The notes under the pieces are model-generated. The model saw only the letters and a program-made list of their open reading frames with translations. It had not been told where the DNA came from and ran no database searches. Both the position numbers and the translations under genes were made by a program. Positions 26,615 to 35,525 of a DNA stretch of 64,000 nucleotides are shown in pieces (position 1 is the first letter of the stretch; each line of letters begins with the position of its first letter). The DNA comes from Fluviicola sp. (GTDB taxonomy: Bacteria > Bacteroidota > Bacteroidia > Flavobacteriales_D > Crocinitomicaceae): positions 147,134 through 211,133 of the forward strand of contig NVXV01000006.1 of NCBI GenBank assembly GCA_002734085.1, in the 5' to 3' direction.

Positions 26615-27490
26615 ATGACAGTAATAGCAGAAGAAAAACAATCAAAGGTTAAAAAACCAAAATGGTTGCGTGTGAAATTGCCGACAGGGGAGGAGTACAG
26701 AAAAGTGCGTAAGCTTGTTGATGAACATGAGCTTCATACAATTTGTGAAAGTGGGAGCTGCCCTAATATGGGAGAATGTTGGGGGGAAGGAACTGCAACT
26801 TTTATGATACTTGGTAACATTTGTACTCGTTCATGCGGTTTTTGCGCTGTGCAGACTGGCCGTCCTGATGAGGTTGATATTTATGAACCGGGTAGAGTAG
26901 CTAGGTCCGTTAAATTGATGGAAGTGAAACACGCTGTATTAACTTCTGTGGATAGGGACGATTTATCGGATGGTGGAGCCAATATTTGGGCGCAAACTGT
27001 TAAGGCGATAAGACATCAATCTCCAGGAACTACATTAGAAACATTGATTCCAGATTTTGCTGGTAAGTGGGAGAACTTAAAAATTGTAACTGATGTTGCT
27101 CCAGAAATTGTTTCTCATAATTTGGAAACAGTTCGAAGACTGACAAAAGGAGTTCGAATTCAGGCGAAATATGATAGAAGTCTCGAAGCTCTTTTTAGAA
27201 TAAAAAAAGCAGGAATGCGCACAAAATCTGGGATAATGTTAGGTCTAGGTGAGACACATGAAGAAGTGTTAGAAACGATGCAGGACTTGCGCTCTGTTGG
27301 AACAGATATAGTAACTTTAGGGCAGTATTTACAGCCAACACCAAAACATTTACCAGTGGCTAATTTTATAACACCTGAAAGATTTGAGGAATATAAAGTT
27401 AAAGGATTGGAAATGGGGTTTAAGTATGTTGAATCTGGACCATTAGTAAGATCTTCATACCATGCAGAACGACATATATTTGATATGTAA
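26615..27490 (+). CDS. lipA: Lipoyl synthase
   Basis: A 291-residue radical-SAM enzyme inserting two sulfurs into octanoyl groups on lipoyl domains. Both iron-sulfur clusters are encoded: the auxiliary cluster Cys44, Cys49, Cys55 ([12 protein letters not shown]) and the radical-SAM CxxxCxxC Cys70, Cys74, Cys77 (CTRSCGFC). The C-terminal RSSYHAE supplies the conserved Ser ligand. Length is typical. It is a single gene with a long 3' spacer. Confidence 0.97.
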   Translation: MTVIAEEKQSKVKKPKWLRVKLPTGEEYRKVRKLVDEHELHTICESGSCPNMGECWGEGTATFMILGNICTRSCGFCAVQTGRPDEVDIYEPGRVARSVKLMEVKHAVLTSVDRDDLSDGGANIWAQTVKAIRHQSPGTTLETLIPDFAGKWENLKIVTDVAPEIVSHNLETVRRLTKGVRIQAKYDRSLEALFRIKKAGMRTKSGIMLGLGETHEEVLETMQDLRSVGTDIVTLGQYLQPTPKHLPVANFITPERFEEYKVKGLEMGFKYVESGPLVRSSYHAERHIFDM

Positions 27491-27658
27491 TTAATGTTAT
27501 TTTAGACATGTAAAATTTAAAGTATATTTATACAGTATTGAGATTATTAACTTAAATAATGGTTTTATCTTTACATAAAATTGATTTGCGCTTAATAAAA
27601 TGATTTAATTTAAAATTTTATGCTTAAATTGGCGCCTTCAATTATGTTATGAAACCGA

Positions 27659-30600
27659 ATGAATATTATGAAAATGAAGCGAAATAGATTATTTGTTTTT
27701 AGTGTAGGGTTTGCCGCTATTGCTACATCGATGTTTATTGCAAACGAATTTAATGGGGATATAGATTCAAAATATACTCAAAGTAGAGATGGTTTAGCAA
27801 CAAAGCAAGATGCAAACGATTTTAAAGAGTGGCTTAAAGGAACCATGATTGACGTCGAGACAGGCGAGGAGATTACTCCAAGTAGACTTCGCGAGGTTGT
27901 TGAGAATTATAAGTCAATGAATCAAACTAAGGCAATCACTGTTGATTGGGCAGAGCAAGGTCCAGATAATATTGGTGGTAGAACTAGAGCTATACTCGTT
28001 GATCATGTAGATGAAAATAGAGTTTGGGCTGGTGGTGTATCAGGAGGTTTATATATGTCTGAGATAAAAGGAAACAAATGGGAGAGAGTTTTGAACTTCC
28101 CAGGGAATCAGTTTATTTCATCGATTGCACAGGATGCTGGAGGTAATATTTACGTTGCTACAGGATCAAACGATGAAGCTTGGACTGGAGATGGCCTTTA
28201 TGTTACTCCAGATTTCGGTGATACATGGGAGCTTGTTCTAGGTACTGCTTCAGAAACAAGAATTAATAGAGTAGCTGCAACAAAAGCAAGTTCGACTGTA
28301 TATTTTACAACAACAAGTGGATTGAAACAATACACTTATGGAGGTAATGTTCAAAATGTATCATCATATGGTGGTACTGGAGCAAAAACTCTGGCTTATT
28401 CAACTGACGGTAACGTAATAGTTGTTGCTGCTAGTAACAATAGAACTTGGGTTTCTTTAGATTGGGGGCAGACATTTACAGATCGTTCTGGAACAGGTGC
28501 TGGAGAAATTAGCCCTAGTGGGTTCAATAGGATAGAGTACGCTGTATCAAGTCCAAAGTCAAATGGAACGTATTCAATTTATGCAGCAACAACTACGGCA
28601 AATAATGCTGGACAATGGATATCAATTGACAACGGTGTGACTTGGCATGAACATACACCTTCTACAGGTGCAAATGAGCCGAGTGGTGTTATTGATTACC
28701 GTAACCAAGGAACTTATAACTCTGTTGTAAGCTTTGATCCTTCTGACCCAGAACGAGTAATTATAGGTGGAATTGATTTACATGAATGGAAACAAACAAT
28801 AAACAATCCGCCTTCAGGTGGTTGGAATAAAATTTCTTTATGGAATGCTAGTGTTCAATCGGATTTGTATGTACATGCCGATAACCACGAGTTGAAATGG
28901 GATAGTAATAATCGTCTTTATATTGGTAATGACGGAGGAATTGGTATTTCTACAGACTTAGCAAATACTTTTTACCATGCGAATAGAGGTTATAATGTAA
29001 CACAATTTTACGCTATAGCTTATGATAGAAATGGTAGTGTGATTGGTGGTACTCAGGATAACGGAGCCTTGTATAACGATCATACAAACTCGACTTATAA
29101 AGAATTTATTAGAGCAACTGGTGGTGATGGATTTACTTGTGAGATCTCTTACTTTAATCCAAATGTGATAATAACGAGTAGTCAATTTAATGTTATCAGA
29201 AGATCAGGTGATGGGGCTGAATCGTTTAACGACTTTACACCAAATACTTTTACAGGAACTGGTGATGGAGGAAGTAATCACCCTTTTCATACCCAATTTC
29301 ATTTAGGAGAATATTATGACGAAAATTCTGAGGATTCTGTGATTTTTATCCCTTTGGCAAATTATAATATTGGTGATATTGTTAAGGTGCCAAGTTTGGC
29401 AACTGGAGATACAATCGAATATACAACTCCAACAAACCTGTATTATGATGATACGCTTTATTATGATCCAGGATTAACTCAAACAGAGTACGTTGTTACT
29501 GATGCTAATACGGGTGAAGAGTATGATTTAGGAATACTAAACTTTAGTTATTTCCCAAGTGAGGCTGGTAATTACCCTCCTGACAACGGAGATTCATTAT
29601 TGGTTGAATTACCTTCAGGTGTTGAAGATACTGTAATAGTAGGAAGTTCAGAGGCTTATGATTATTATATAGCTTCGAATTCATCTACGGGTCAAACTAT
29701 TGATTTAGTTAGAGATACTGTTATTTTAGGAATAGCTTGGGATACAATAACTGTTCAAGATCCTTATCAATCTTGGTTTGTTGTTAGCACAACTTCAAAT
29801 GGGGGAGAATTATGGGGAACAAGAGATGCAACTCGTTTATCTGTTAATAATCCTCAATGGGTTAGAATTGCAGAAGGTTTAGGTGGTTCTCAGGTTGATG
29901 TTGCTTTTAGTCGCGACTTAAATCATATGTATGTTGCTGCTGGAGGATCTATTTATAGAATTGATAGTTTAGGATCTGCATATACTTCAGACCCAAATTT
30001 CAAAGAAAAAGTAGATTTGAACACAACAGATACTGTGGATCCTACATTAGTGTCAAAAACAACGGTTAGAACTGGTTCATTTACTGGAATTGGAGTTAAT
30101 CCAAATAACGCCGATGATTTAGTAGGAACTCAAAGCTTTAATGGTAGTGTCTATAGATCTTCAGATGCAACATCTGCAGCTCCAAGTATGCCAGTTGTTG
30201 GTTCGCAAAATGGTAATGCATTTTACGATGTTATAATTGACCGTGATGATAGCGACATTTTGTTTGCTTCGACATTCTTCGGCGTTAGTTTATCTGAAGA
30301 TGGTGGTGCTACATGGAGTGATGTTTCAGATCCTCAATTCTTTGGAACGCCAGCATACGAAATTCGTCAGTCTTGGAGAACTTGGGAAGAAGGAAATAAA
30401 AGGCCAGGTGAAATATATGTCGGTACATTTGGACGTGGTATTTGGTCTTCAAGCTCTATACTTAATGTTTCTGAAGAGAATCCTGTAGCTGAGATTAAAG
30501 AACCTTCTTTTGGTCTAGAAGTATTCCCAAATCCTTCGAGATATAATAGTACACTTATAGTGGACTTAAAGGAAAGTAATAAATTAGATATCCAGTTCTA

Positions 30601-30760
30601 CAATATTTCTGGTAGAATGGTGAAAAGAATTGAAAAAACAAATGCTTTTGTTGGTAGAAATGAAATAGTATTTAGCGCTTCTGATTTACCTCAAGGTACT
30701 TATATTATTCAAGTTCAATCTGGAAAACAAGTTGAAACAACTAAGTACATTGTAATGTAA
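27659..30760 (+). CDS. Large secreted beta-propeller protein with T9SS sorting domain
   Basis: A 1033-residue exported protein. Several start codons are possible (ATG at 27659, 27668, 27674) before a signal-anchor-like segment FVFSVGFAAIATSMFIA. From about residue 100 it has sialidase/VPS10-type propeller repeats (DNIGGRTRAILVDHVDENRV, TPDFGDTWE, DWGQTF, SEDGGATWSDVSDP Asp-box-like). An unusual insertion near residues 570-720 (DTIEYTTPTNLYYDD, VDTVIVG-like strands) splits the repeats. The end is a type A T9SS domain (VFPNPSRYNSTLIVDL). Function is unknown; surface adhesion or glycan binding is conceivable. Confidence 0.85.
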   Translation: MNIMKMKRNRLFVFSVGFAAIATSMFIANEFNGDIDSKYTQSRDGLATKQDANDFKEWLKGTMIDVETGEEITPSRLREVVENYKSMNQTKAITVDWAEQGPDNIGGRTRAILVDHVDENRVWAGGVSGGLYMSEIKGNKWERVLNFPGNQFISSIAQDAGGNIYVATGSNDEAWTGDGLYVTPDFGDTWELVLGTASETRINRVAATKASSTVYFTTTSGLKQYTYGGNVQNVSSYGGTGAKTLAYSTDGNVIVVAASNNRTWVSLDWGQTFTDRSGTGAGEISPSGFNRIEYAVSSPKSNGTYSIYAATTTANNAGQWISIDNGVTWHEHTPSTGANEPSGVIDYRNQGTYNSVVSFDPSDPERVIIGGIDLHEWKQTINNPPSGGWNKISLWNASVQSDLYVHADNHELKWDSNNRLYIGNDGGIGISTDLANTFYHANRGYNVTQFYAIAYDRNGSVIGGTQDNGALYNDHTNSTYKEFIRATGGDGFTCEISYFNPNVIITSSQFNVIRRSGDGAESFNDFTPNTFTGTGDGGSNHPFHTQFHLGEYYDENSEDSVIFIPLANYNIGDIVKVPSLATGDTIEYTTPTNLYYDDTLYYDPGLTQTEYVVTDANTGEEYDLGILNFSYFPSEAGNYPPDNGDSLLVELPSGVEDTVIVGSSEAYDYYIASNSSTGQTIDLVRDTVILGIAWDTITVQDPYQSWFVVSTTSNGGELWGTRDATRLSVNNPQWVRIAEGLGGSQVDVAFSRDLNHMYVAAGGSIYRIDSLGSAYTSDPNFKEKVDLNTTDTVDPTLVSKTTVRTGSFTGIGVNPNNADDLVGTQSFNGSVYRSSDATSAAPSMPVVGSQNGNAFYDVIIDRDDSDILFASTFFGVSLSEDGGATWSDVSDPQFFGTPAYEIRQSWRTWEEGNKRPGEIYVGTFGRGIWSSSSILNVSEENPVAEIKEPSFGLEVFPNPSRYNSTLIVDLKESNKLDIQFYNISGRMVKRIEKTNAFVGRNEIVFSASDLPQGTYIIQVQSGKQVETTKYIVM

Positions 30761-30783
30761 TTTAGTTTTCCAAAAGGTTATTT

Positions 30784-30816
30784 AAGAGGCTCGCATTTGT
30801 GAGTCTCTTTTTTTTT
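30784..30816 (+). terminator. Terminator after the propeller gene
   Basis: AAGAGGCTCGC (30784-30794) pairs with GTGAGTCTCTT (30799-30809) with two G-T pairs, followed by a run of T residues. It sits between convergent genes. Confidence 0.8.
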
Positions 30817-30819
30817 ACA

Positions 30820-31464
30820 TTATTTTTTGAAATTCCACTCTGAATAGAAAGCTTTCAAGTATTCACGCATAATTGAAGTTCTTTCCTCTGCAATTGACTT
30901 TGCAGTTTTTGTGTGCATACGTTCCTCCAAAATCAGAAGTTTTTCATAAAAATGATTAATGGTATGTGTTCTGTTTTGATATTCTTCTTTTGAGTTGTGT
31001 ACGCTAGGTTTAATACTGGGATTGTAAATAGGTTGATTTACGCTTCCACCGTAGGCAAATGTTCGAGCTATTCCTATAGCACCAATGGCGTCTAAACGAT
31101 CTGCATCTTGCACAATCTTACCTTCTAATGAAGTCATGTTGTTAGCTACTCCATTTCCTTTGAAAGAAACTGCATTGATAATAGTGATAGCCTTTTGAAT
31201 TAATTTTTGATCGACGTTGAAATCCTGCAAAATAATTCTTGCCTCGTCTCCTCCTTTCTCAAAATCTCCACCATTAAATTTATGATCTGAAATATCGTGG
31301 AGTAGAGCAGCAATTTCTATCAAATTCCTGTCTCCACCCTCTTGTTCCTGAATATATAAAGATAGTCTCCTTACACGATCTATATGGAACCAATCATGTC
31401 CTGTGCCTTCGTCCTGGAACTTTTCTTTTACGTATTTCTCAATAGCTTGGATATCAGATTTCAT
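30820..31464 (-). CDS. HD-domain phosphohydrolase
   Basis: A 214-residue protein of the YedJ/HD hydrolase type. The metal-binding residues are in GHDWFHIDRVRRLS, ALLHDISDHKFNG (the HD pair), and IVQDADRLDAIGAIGIART. Such enzymes hydrolyse phosphate bonds in nucleotides, but the substrate is unknown. Monocistronic, with a -7 promoter at 31497-31490. Confidence 0.85.
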   Translation of the reverse strand: MKSDIQAIEKYVKEKFQDEGTGHDWFHIDRVRRLSLYIQEQEGGDRNLIEIAALLHDISDHKFNGGDFEKGGDEARIILQDFNVDQKLIQKAITIINAVSFKGNGVANNMTSLEGKIVQDADRLDAIGAIGIARTFAYGGSVNQPIYNPSIKPSVHNSKEEYQNRTHTINHFYEKLLILEERMHTKTAKSIAEERTSIMREYLKAFYSEWNFKK

Positions 31465-31489
31465 GATTAAAAATTATTTTGGTACTAGA

Positions 31490-31497
31490 CAAATCTA
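31490..31497 (-). promoter_or_regulatory. -7 promoter element of the HD hydrolase gene
   Basis: The minus strand reads TAGATTTG here, matching TAnnTTTG, 26 bp before the ATG at 31464. Confidence 0.45.
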
Positions 31498-31642
31498 CAT
31501 AATTATTATTGCCCTTTTAAAAAAATATAGATTGCACCTTTGTAATATCACTAGGTTATTCAGCGATAGTTTGGTCTATACATATCATTTTTGAATCTTA
31601 TAATCTCATTCAAATCTTGAAATTATAGTCAGATTAATTTAT

Positions 31643-31650
31643 TAAATTTG
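31643..31650 (+). promoter_or_regulatory. -7 promoter element of acs
   Basis: TAAATTTG matches TAnnTTTG, 53 bp upstream of the acetyl-CoA synthetase ATG. Confidence 0.45.
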
Positions 31651-31703
31651 AGAATACTAAATCTTGAAGAAGAAGCTGGTTTTCACCTTAAAATATTATT
31701 CAA

Positions 31704-33605
31704 ATGAAATATCAAGTTAAAAACTTAAAGTCCTATTTTAACATACAAGACAAAGCAATAAATAATCCTGAAAAATTTTGGAAGAAAATAGCAAAGGAGT
31801 TTTCTTGGCAAACAAAATGGAATCAAGTTCTTGACTATGATATGCATAAAGCTGAAATCAAATGGTTTGATGGAGGGGAATTAAATATGTCTGAAAATTG
31901 TATTGATAGACATTTGAAATTGAGAGGTGATAAAACTGCGATTATTTTTGAACCAAACGATCCGAAAGAAAAAGAGCAGCACATTTCTTATAAACAACTA
32001 CATGAAGAAGTGTCAAAGATGGCAAATATATTGAAAGGCCAAGGTGTTGAAAAAGGAGATCGAGTTTGTGTTTATCTTCCCATGATTCCTGAATTGGCTT
32101 ATACAGTGCTTGCTTGTGCTAGGATTGGTGCTATTCATTCAGTTGTTTTTGCTGGCTTTTCTGCAAATGCTTTATCTTCTCGCATTAATGATTCATCGTG
32201 TAAACTAGTGGTAACTGCAGATGGCTCGTATAGAGGAGACAAACAAATTGATTTAAAATCTATTGTGGATAAGGCATTAACGAACTGCAACACAGTAAAA
32301 AGTGTTGTTTTGGTTAAAAGAACGGGCCAGAAACTCGATTTTCAACATGGAAGAGACTTATGGTATCATGATTTAAAGAAAGAAGTTGACGACCACTGTG
32401 ATCCTGTAATCGTAAAGTCTGAAGATCCTCTTTTCATTCTGTATACATCAGGTTCAACTGGAAAGCCAAAAGGAATGGTTCACACAACAGCGGGTTATAT
32501 GGTTTATAGTGCCTATACTTTTAAAAATGTTTTTCAATATGAAGAAGAAGATGTTTATTGGTGTACGGCTGATATTGGTTGGATTACAGGGCATTCCTAT
32601 ATTATTTATGGCCCCTTGTTAAATGGAGCAACGACAGTAATGTTTGAAGGAGTTCCATCCTATCCAAACTATAATCGATTCTGGGAAATAGTTGAAAAAT
32701 ATGGTGTGAATCAATTTTATACGGCACCGACAGCAATAAGGTCTCTGGCGAAACAAGATGTTAAATTCGTGGAACAGCATGATTTATCATCGCTTAAAGT
32801 TCTAGGAACGGTCGGCGAGCCAATCAATGAAGAAGCTTGGAATTGGTATTATAATCATGTTGGAAAGGAAAAATGCCCAATTGTCGATACCTGGTGGCAA
32901 ACAGAAACAGGTGGTATTATGATTTCACCTATTCCGTTTTCTACGCCAACCAAAGCGACTTATGCTACTTTTCCACTCCCTGGTGTTCAACCTGCATTAA
33001 TGGATGCTGATGGAAAAGAATTAGAAGGGAGATTAGTTAAAGGAAGCTTGTGTATTAAATTCCCGTGGCCAGGAATAGCAAGAACGATTTGGGGAAATCA
33101 TCAGCGCTATATAAACACCTATTTTAAACAATATCCAGGAATGTATTTTACAGGTGATGGAGCTTTGAGAGATCCTGCTGGGTATTACCGAATAACAGGG
33201 AGAGTAGATGATGTGATCATCGTTTCAGGGCATAACCTAGGCACAGCCCCAATAGAAAATGCAATCAATGAGCATTCCAAAGTTGCTGAGTGTGCGATTG
33301 TTGGATATCCTCACGAAGTAAAAGGGAATGCACTTTATGGGTTTATAACGCTTAAAAAAGATTGCTCTGAAAGCGAACAAGACCAACTTAAAAAAGAAAT
33401 TAATGTTCTTATTGCAGATAGTATTGGTCCAATAGCAAGGCTTAGTAGGATTCAGTTTTCAGATGGACTACCAAAAACCAGATCTGGAAAAATAATGAGA
33501 AGGATATTGAGAAAAATTGCTGCTGGTGAGTTAAATGATTTAGGAGATATATCTACATTGCTTAACCCTGATTGTGTTGAGGAAATTATTAAAAACCGCC
33601 AGTGA
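31704..33605 (+). CDS. acs: Acetyl-CoA synthetase
   Basis: A 633-residue AMP-forming acetate-CoA ligase, activating acetate through acetyl-AMP. The adenylation signature is LYTSGSTGKPKGM, DTWWQTETGG is the acyl/AMP site, and the C-terminal lysine loop PKTRSGKIMRR contains the catalytic Lys that is acetylated in homologues. GHNLGTAPIEN marks the hinge region. Length fits the family. Its TGA overlaps the ATG of a small membrane protein gene. Confidence 0.95.
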   Translation: MKYQVKNLKSYFNIQDKAINNPEKFWKKIAKEFSWQTKWNQVLDYDMHKAEIKWFDGGELNMSENCIDRHLKLRGDKTAIIFEPNDPKEKEQHISYKQLHEEVSKMANILKGQGVEKGDRVCVYLPMIPELAYTVLACARIGAIHSVVFAGFSANALSSRINDSSCKLVVTADGSYRGDKQIDLKSIVDKALTNCNTVKSVVLVKRTGQKLDFQHGRDLWYHDLKKEVDDHCDPVIVKSEDPLFILYTSGSTGKPKGMVHTTAGYMVYSAYTFKNVFQYEEEDVYWCTADIGWITGHSYIIYGPLLNGATTVMFEGVPSYPNYNRFWEIVEKYGVNQFYTAPTAIRSLAKQDVKFVEQHDLSSLKVLGTVGEPINEEAWNWYYNHVGKEKCPIVDTWWQTETGGIMISPIPFSTPTKATYATFPLPGVQPALMDADGKELEGRLVKGSLCIKFPWPGIARTIWGNHQRYINTYFKQYPGMYFTGDGALRDPAGYYRITGRVDDVIIVSGHNLGTAPIENAINEHSKVAECAIVGYPHEVKGNALYGFITLKKDCSESEQDQLKKEINVLIADSIGPIARLSRIQFSDGLPKTRSGKIMRRILRKIAAGELNDLGDISTLLNPDCVEEIIKNRQ

Positions 33606-33832
33606 TGAGTAAGAATTTTTTTTTAACCTTGGTTTTGTCGATAATTTTGATTCTTGGTTTGCTTGGTTGGAATCTGTATTTAATCAACGAAGTTGAAGGC
33701 TTACTGAAAACTCAGAAAGAATTAGAATTAAAAAATCAAATGCTTGAAGGGGACAATCAAGTTCTTTCATACGATCTGGTCACGTGTAGGGATAGTCTTC
33801 GTATTTTAAATGAAAGAGAAATTACAGAATAA
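33605..33832 (+). CDS. Small single-pass membrane protein downstream of acs
   Basis: A 75-residue protein: one transmembrane helix (FFLTLVLSIILILGLLGWNL) and a short coiled coil (EVEGLLKTQKELELKNQMLE). I start at the ATG at 33605, whose A is the last base of the acs stop codon (TGATG), so translation is coupled; an in-frame GTG lies one codon upstream. It resembles FtsL/FtsB-like bitopic proteins only in architecture. Function unknown. Confidence 0.6.
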   Translation: MSKNFFLTLVLSIILILGLLGWNLYLINEVEGLLKTQKELELKNQMLEGDNQVLSYDLVTCRDSLRILNEREITE

Positions 33833-33864
33833 GCCATAATATTGGATGTTGCTGAAATATCTCT

Positions 33865-34041
33865 TTATAACCCCGCTAAACTAAAATGACTGATGAATTT
33901 ACTTTTACGAGCTGAAATCATCTTGTGAATAAATTCGACTGATTTAATATCTCTAATCCTTAGTTCATCTGGATTATCATAAAATGGAGAGTGATTAATA
34001 ATGTCATTAATCATGTTTTCTTTGTTTGTATTTATTTTCAT
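33865..34041 (-). CDS. Possible 58-residue small protein
   Basis: The minus strand encodes MKINTNKENMINDIINHSPF and continues to a TAA at 33865, 58 residues. It is hydrophilic, with a plausible two-helix pattern and a basic C-terminal part (MISARKSKFISHFSLAGL). A perfect -7 element TAACTTTG lies 18 bp before the ATG, which argues for real transcription. No family is recognised. It sits alone in a spacer of almost 490 bp between the acs operon and birA. Confidence 0.45.
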   Translation of the reverse strand: MKINTNKENMINDIINHSPFYDNPDELRIRDIKSVEFIHKMISARKSKFISHFSLAGL

Positions 34042-34058
34042 CTTATTTAGTTTTTTGA

Positions 34059-34066
34059 CAAAGTTA
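34059..34066 (-). promoter_or_regulatory. -7 promoter element before the 58-residue ORF
   Basis: The minus strand reads TAACTTTG, matching TAnnTTTG, giving a leader of only about a dozen bases before the ATG at 34041. The remaining spacer 34067-34320 shows no coding signal. Confidence 0.4.
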
Positions 34067-34320
34067 CATATGCAAATAGCGCTTTTAAGAATTTTATAGT
34101 TACCTATTTCATGAATTATATGAAAATTTATATTGTTCCATCCATATTATTACAAAGTGTTATAGCATGAATCACTTAATTTGTATACGTAAAAACATGT
34201 AGATTTTTTTCGGCTATTAGAAATAAAGCACTTTAAAGTAGCTGTATATGAAATCTTTAATAGAACTATGAGAAGCTGATTTGTTCGAACAAAGGAAAGT
34301 TACTCACTAATAAAAATTGA

Positions 34321-35070
34321 TTAGTCGAGTAGACGTTGAATATATTTTATTTCACCATTTTTAAATAAACGAAGAGCACCATCAACTTCAATTCTTATTT
34401 GCCCATTCGTATCTGTATTTTTAATAATTCCGTTGAATATTTTGTCATTAAAGATGAATTGTGTCTCTGTTCCTTTGAACCAAAGTTGTTGATCAAATAA
34501 ATTATGAACATGTTTTTCTCCGTGTTTAAGGTATTCGTCAAGAGACTCATTAAAAAATGAAATGTATTCAAATAACAATGATTTGATATTTAGATTTTTA
34601 TTCGTTTCGATAGACAAGGAAGTGCTCTTACTACTTTCAAAATAAGTTTGATTAACGTTGAGTCCAACTCCTATAATTGAATACATTTTATTTCCAGAAA
34701 ACTGACTTTCAATTAATATTCCAGCAATCTTATTTTGATTAACTAATATATCATTGGGCCATTTGATCTTTACATGTTGACAATACTTTTTAATAAGTTG
34801 GTACAAAGCAATAGTTGTGATATGGTTTAGGCTAATCAAATTGTTAATTTTACATAAATTTGGATCGATTGCAATGCTCATTGTTAGATTCTCAAAAGCG
34901 TCAGATTGCCACGTATTTCCACGCTGACCCCTGCCATTTGTTTGAATGTCTGCCAATATTACCGTTCCATGATCTATGCGACCTTCTTTAAACACATTGG
35001 CAGCATAGTTGTTGGTACTGTCTACGCTTTCAAGATGAACGATTTTTTGTCCTATTGTTGTATTTGACAT
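34321..35070 (-). CDS. birA: Biotin--[acetyl-CoA-carboxylase] ligase
   Basis: A 249-residue BirA without the N-terminal DNA-binding domain, so it is a ligase only and not a repressor. The biotinyl-AMP loop NGRGQRGNTWQS and KIKWPNDILVNQNKIAGILIE are diagnostic, as is GVGLNVNQ. It attaches biotin to carboxyl carrier proteins. It diverges from rsfS-ftsH, a conserved arrangement in Flavobacteriia. Confidence 0.94.
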   Translation of the reverse strand: MSNTTIGQKIVHLESVDSTNNYAANVFKEGRIDHGTVILADIQTNGRGQRGNTWQSDAFENLTMSIAIDPNLCKINNLISLNHITTIALYQLIKKYCQHVKIKWPNDILVNQNKIAGILIESQFSGNKMYSIIGVGLNVNQTYFESSKSTSLSIETNKNLNIKSLLFEYISFFNESLDEYLKHGEKHVHNLFDQQLWFKGTETQFIFNDKIFNGIIKNTDTNGQIRIEVDGALRLFKNGEIKYIQRLLD

Positions 35071-35116
35071 AAAATGAATCGAGTTCTTTTTTGAATGTGT
35101 AAAATTAAAATTTAAT

Positions 35117-35124
35117 TAGCTTTG
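35117..35124 (+). promoter_or_regulatory. -7 promoter element of the rsfS-ftsH operon
   Basis: TAGCTTTG matches TAnnTTTG, 19 bp before the rsfS ATG. Confidence 0.5.
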
Positions 35125-35143
35125 TAGGCAACGAAAATTTAGA

Positions 35144-35521
35144 ATGGCGAAAATTATTGAAGAAATTGATTCAAAAGTACTCTCAGAGGTGATTGTAGAG
35201 GGAATGCAAGACAACAAAGCGGATAATATTGTTGTTATTGATTTGAGAGAAGTAGAGAATGCCGTAACTGACTTTTTTGTAATATGTAGTGGTGATTCTC
35301 CAACGCAAGTTGAAGGTATCGCTAATTCTGTGGTTAGGTTAACGCGAAAAGAATTAAAGGAAAAACCATGGCATCAAGAAGGAAAAGGAAATAGTGAATG
35401 GGTCTTACTTGATTACGTTAATGTTGTTGCACATGTATTTTATAAAGAACTTCGTGATTATTACGAGTTAGAAAATTTATGGGCAGACGGTAAAAGAACT
35501 GATATTTCGACTAATTATTAA
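35144..35521 (+). CDS. rsfS: Ribosome silencing factor RsfS
   Basis: A 125-residue Iojap-family protein that binds L14 and blocks subunit joining under nutrient limitation. Signatures: FFVICSGDSPTQVEGIANSV and EWVLLDYVNVVAHVF, followed by the typical C-terminal YYELENLWADG. It starts an operon with ftsH 4 bp downstream. Confidence 0.95.
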   Translation: MAKIIEEIDSKVLSEVIVEGMQDNKADNIVVIDLREVENAVTDFFVICSGDSPTQVEGIANSVVRLTRKELKEKPWHQEGKGNSEWVLLDYVNVVAHVFYKELRDYYELENLWADGKRTDISTNY

Positions 35522-35525
35522 GGAA

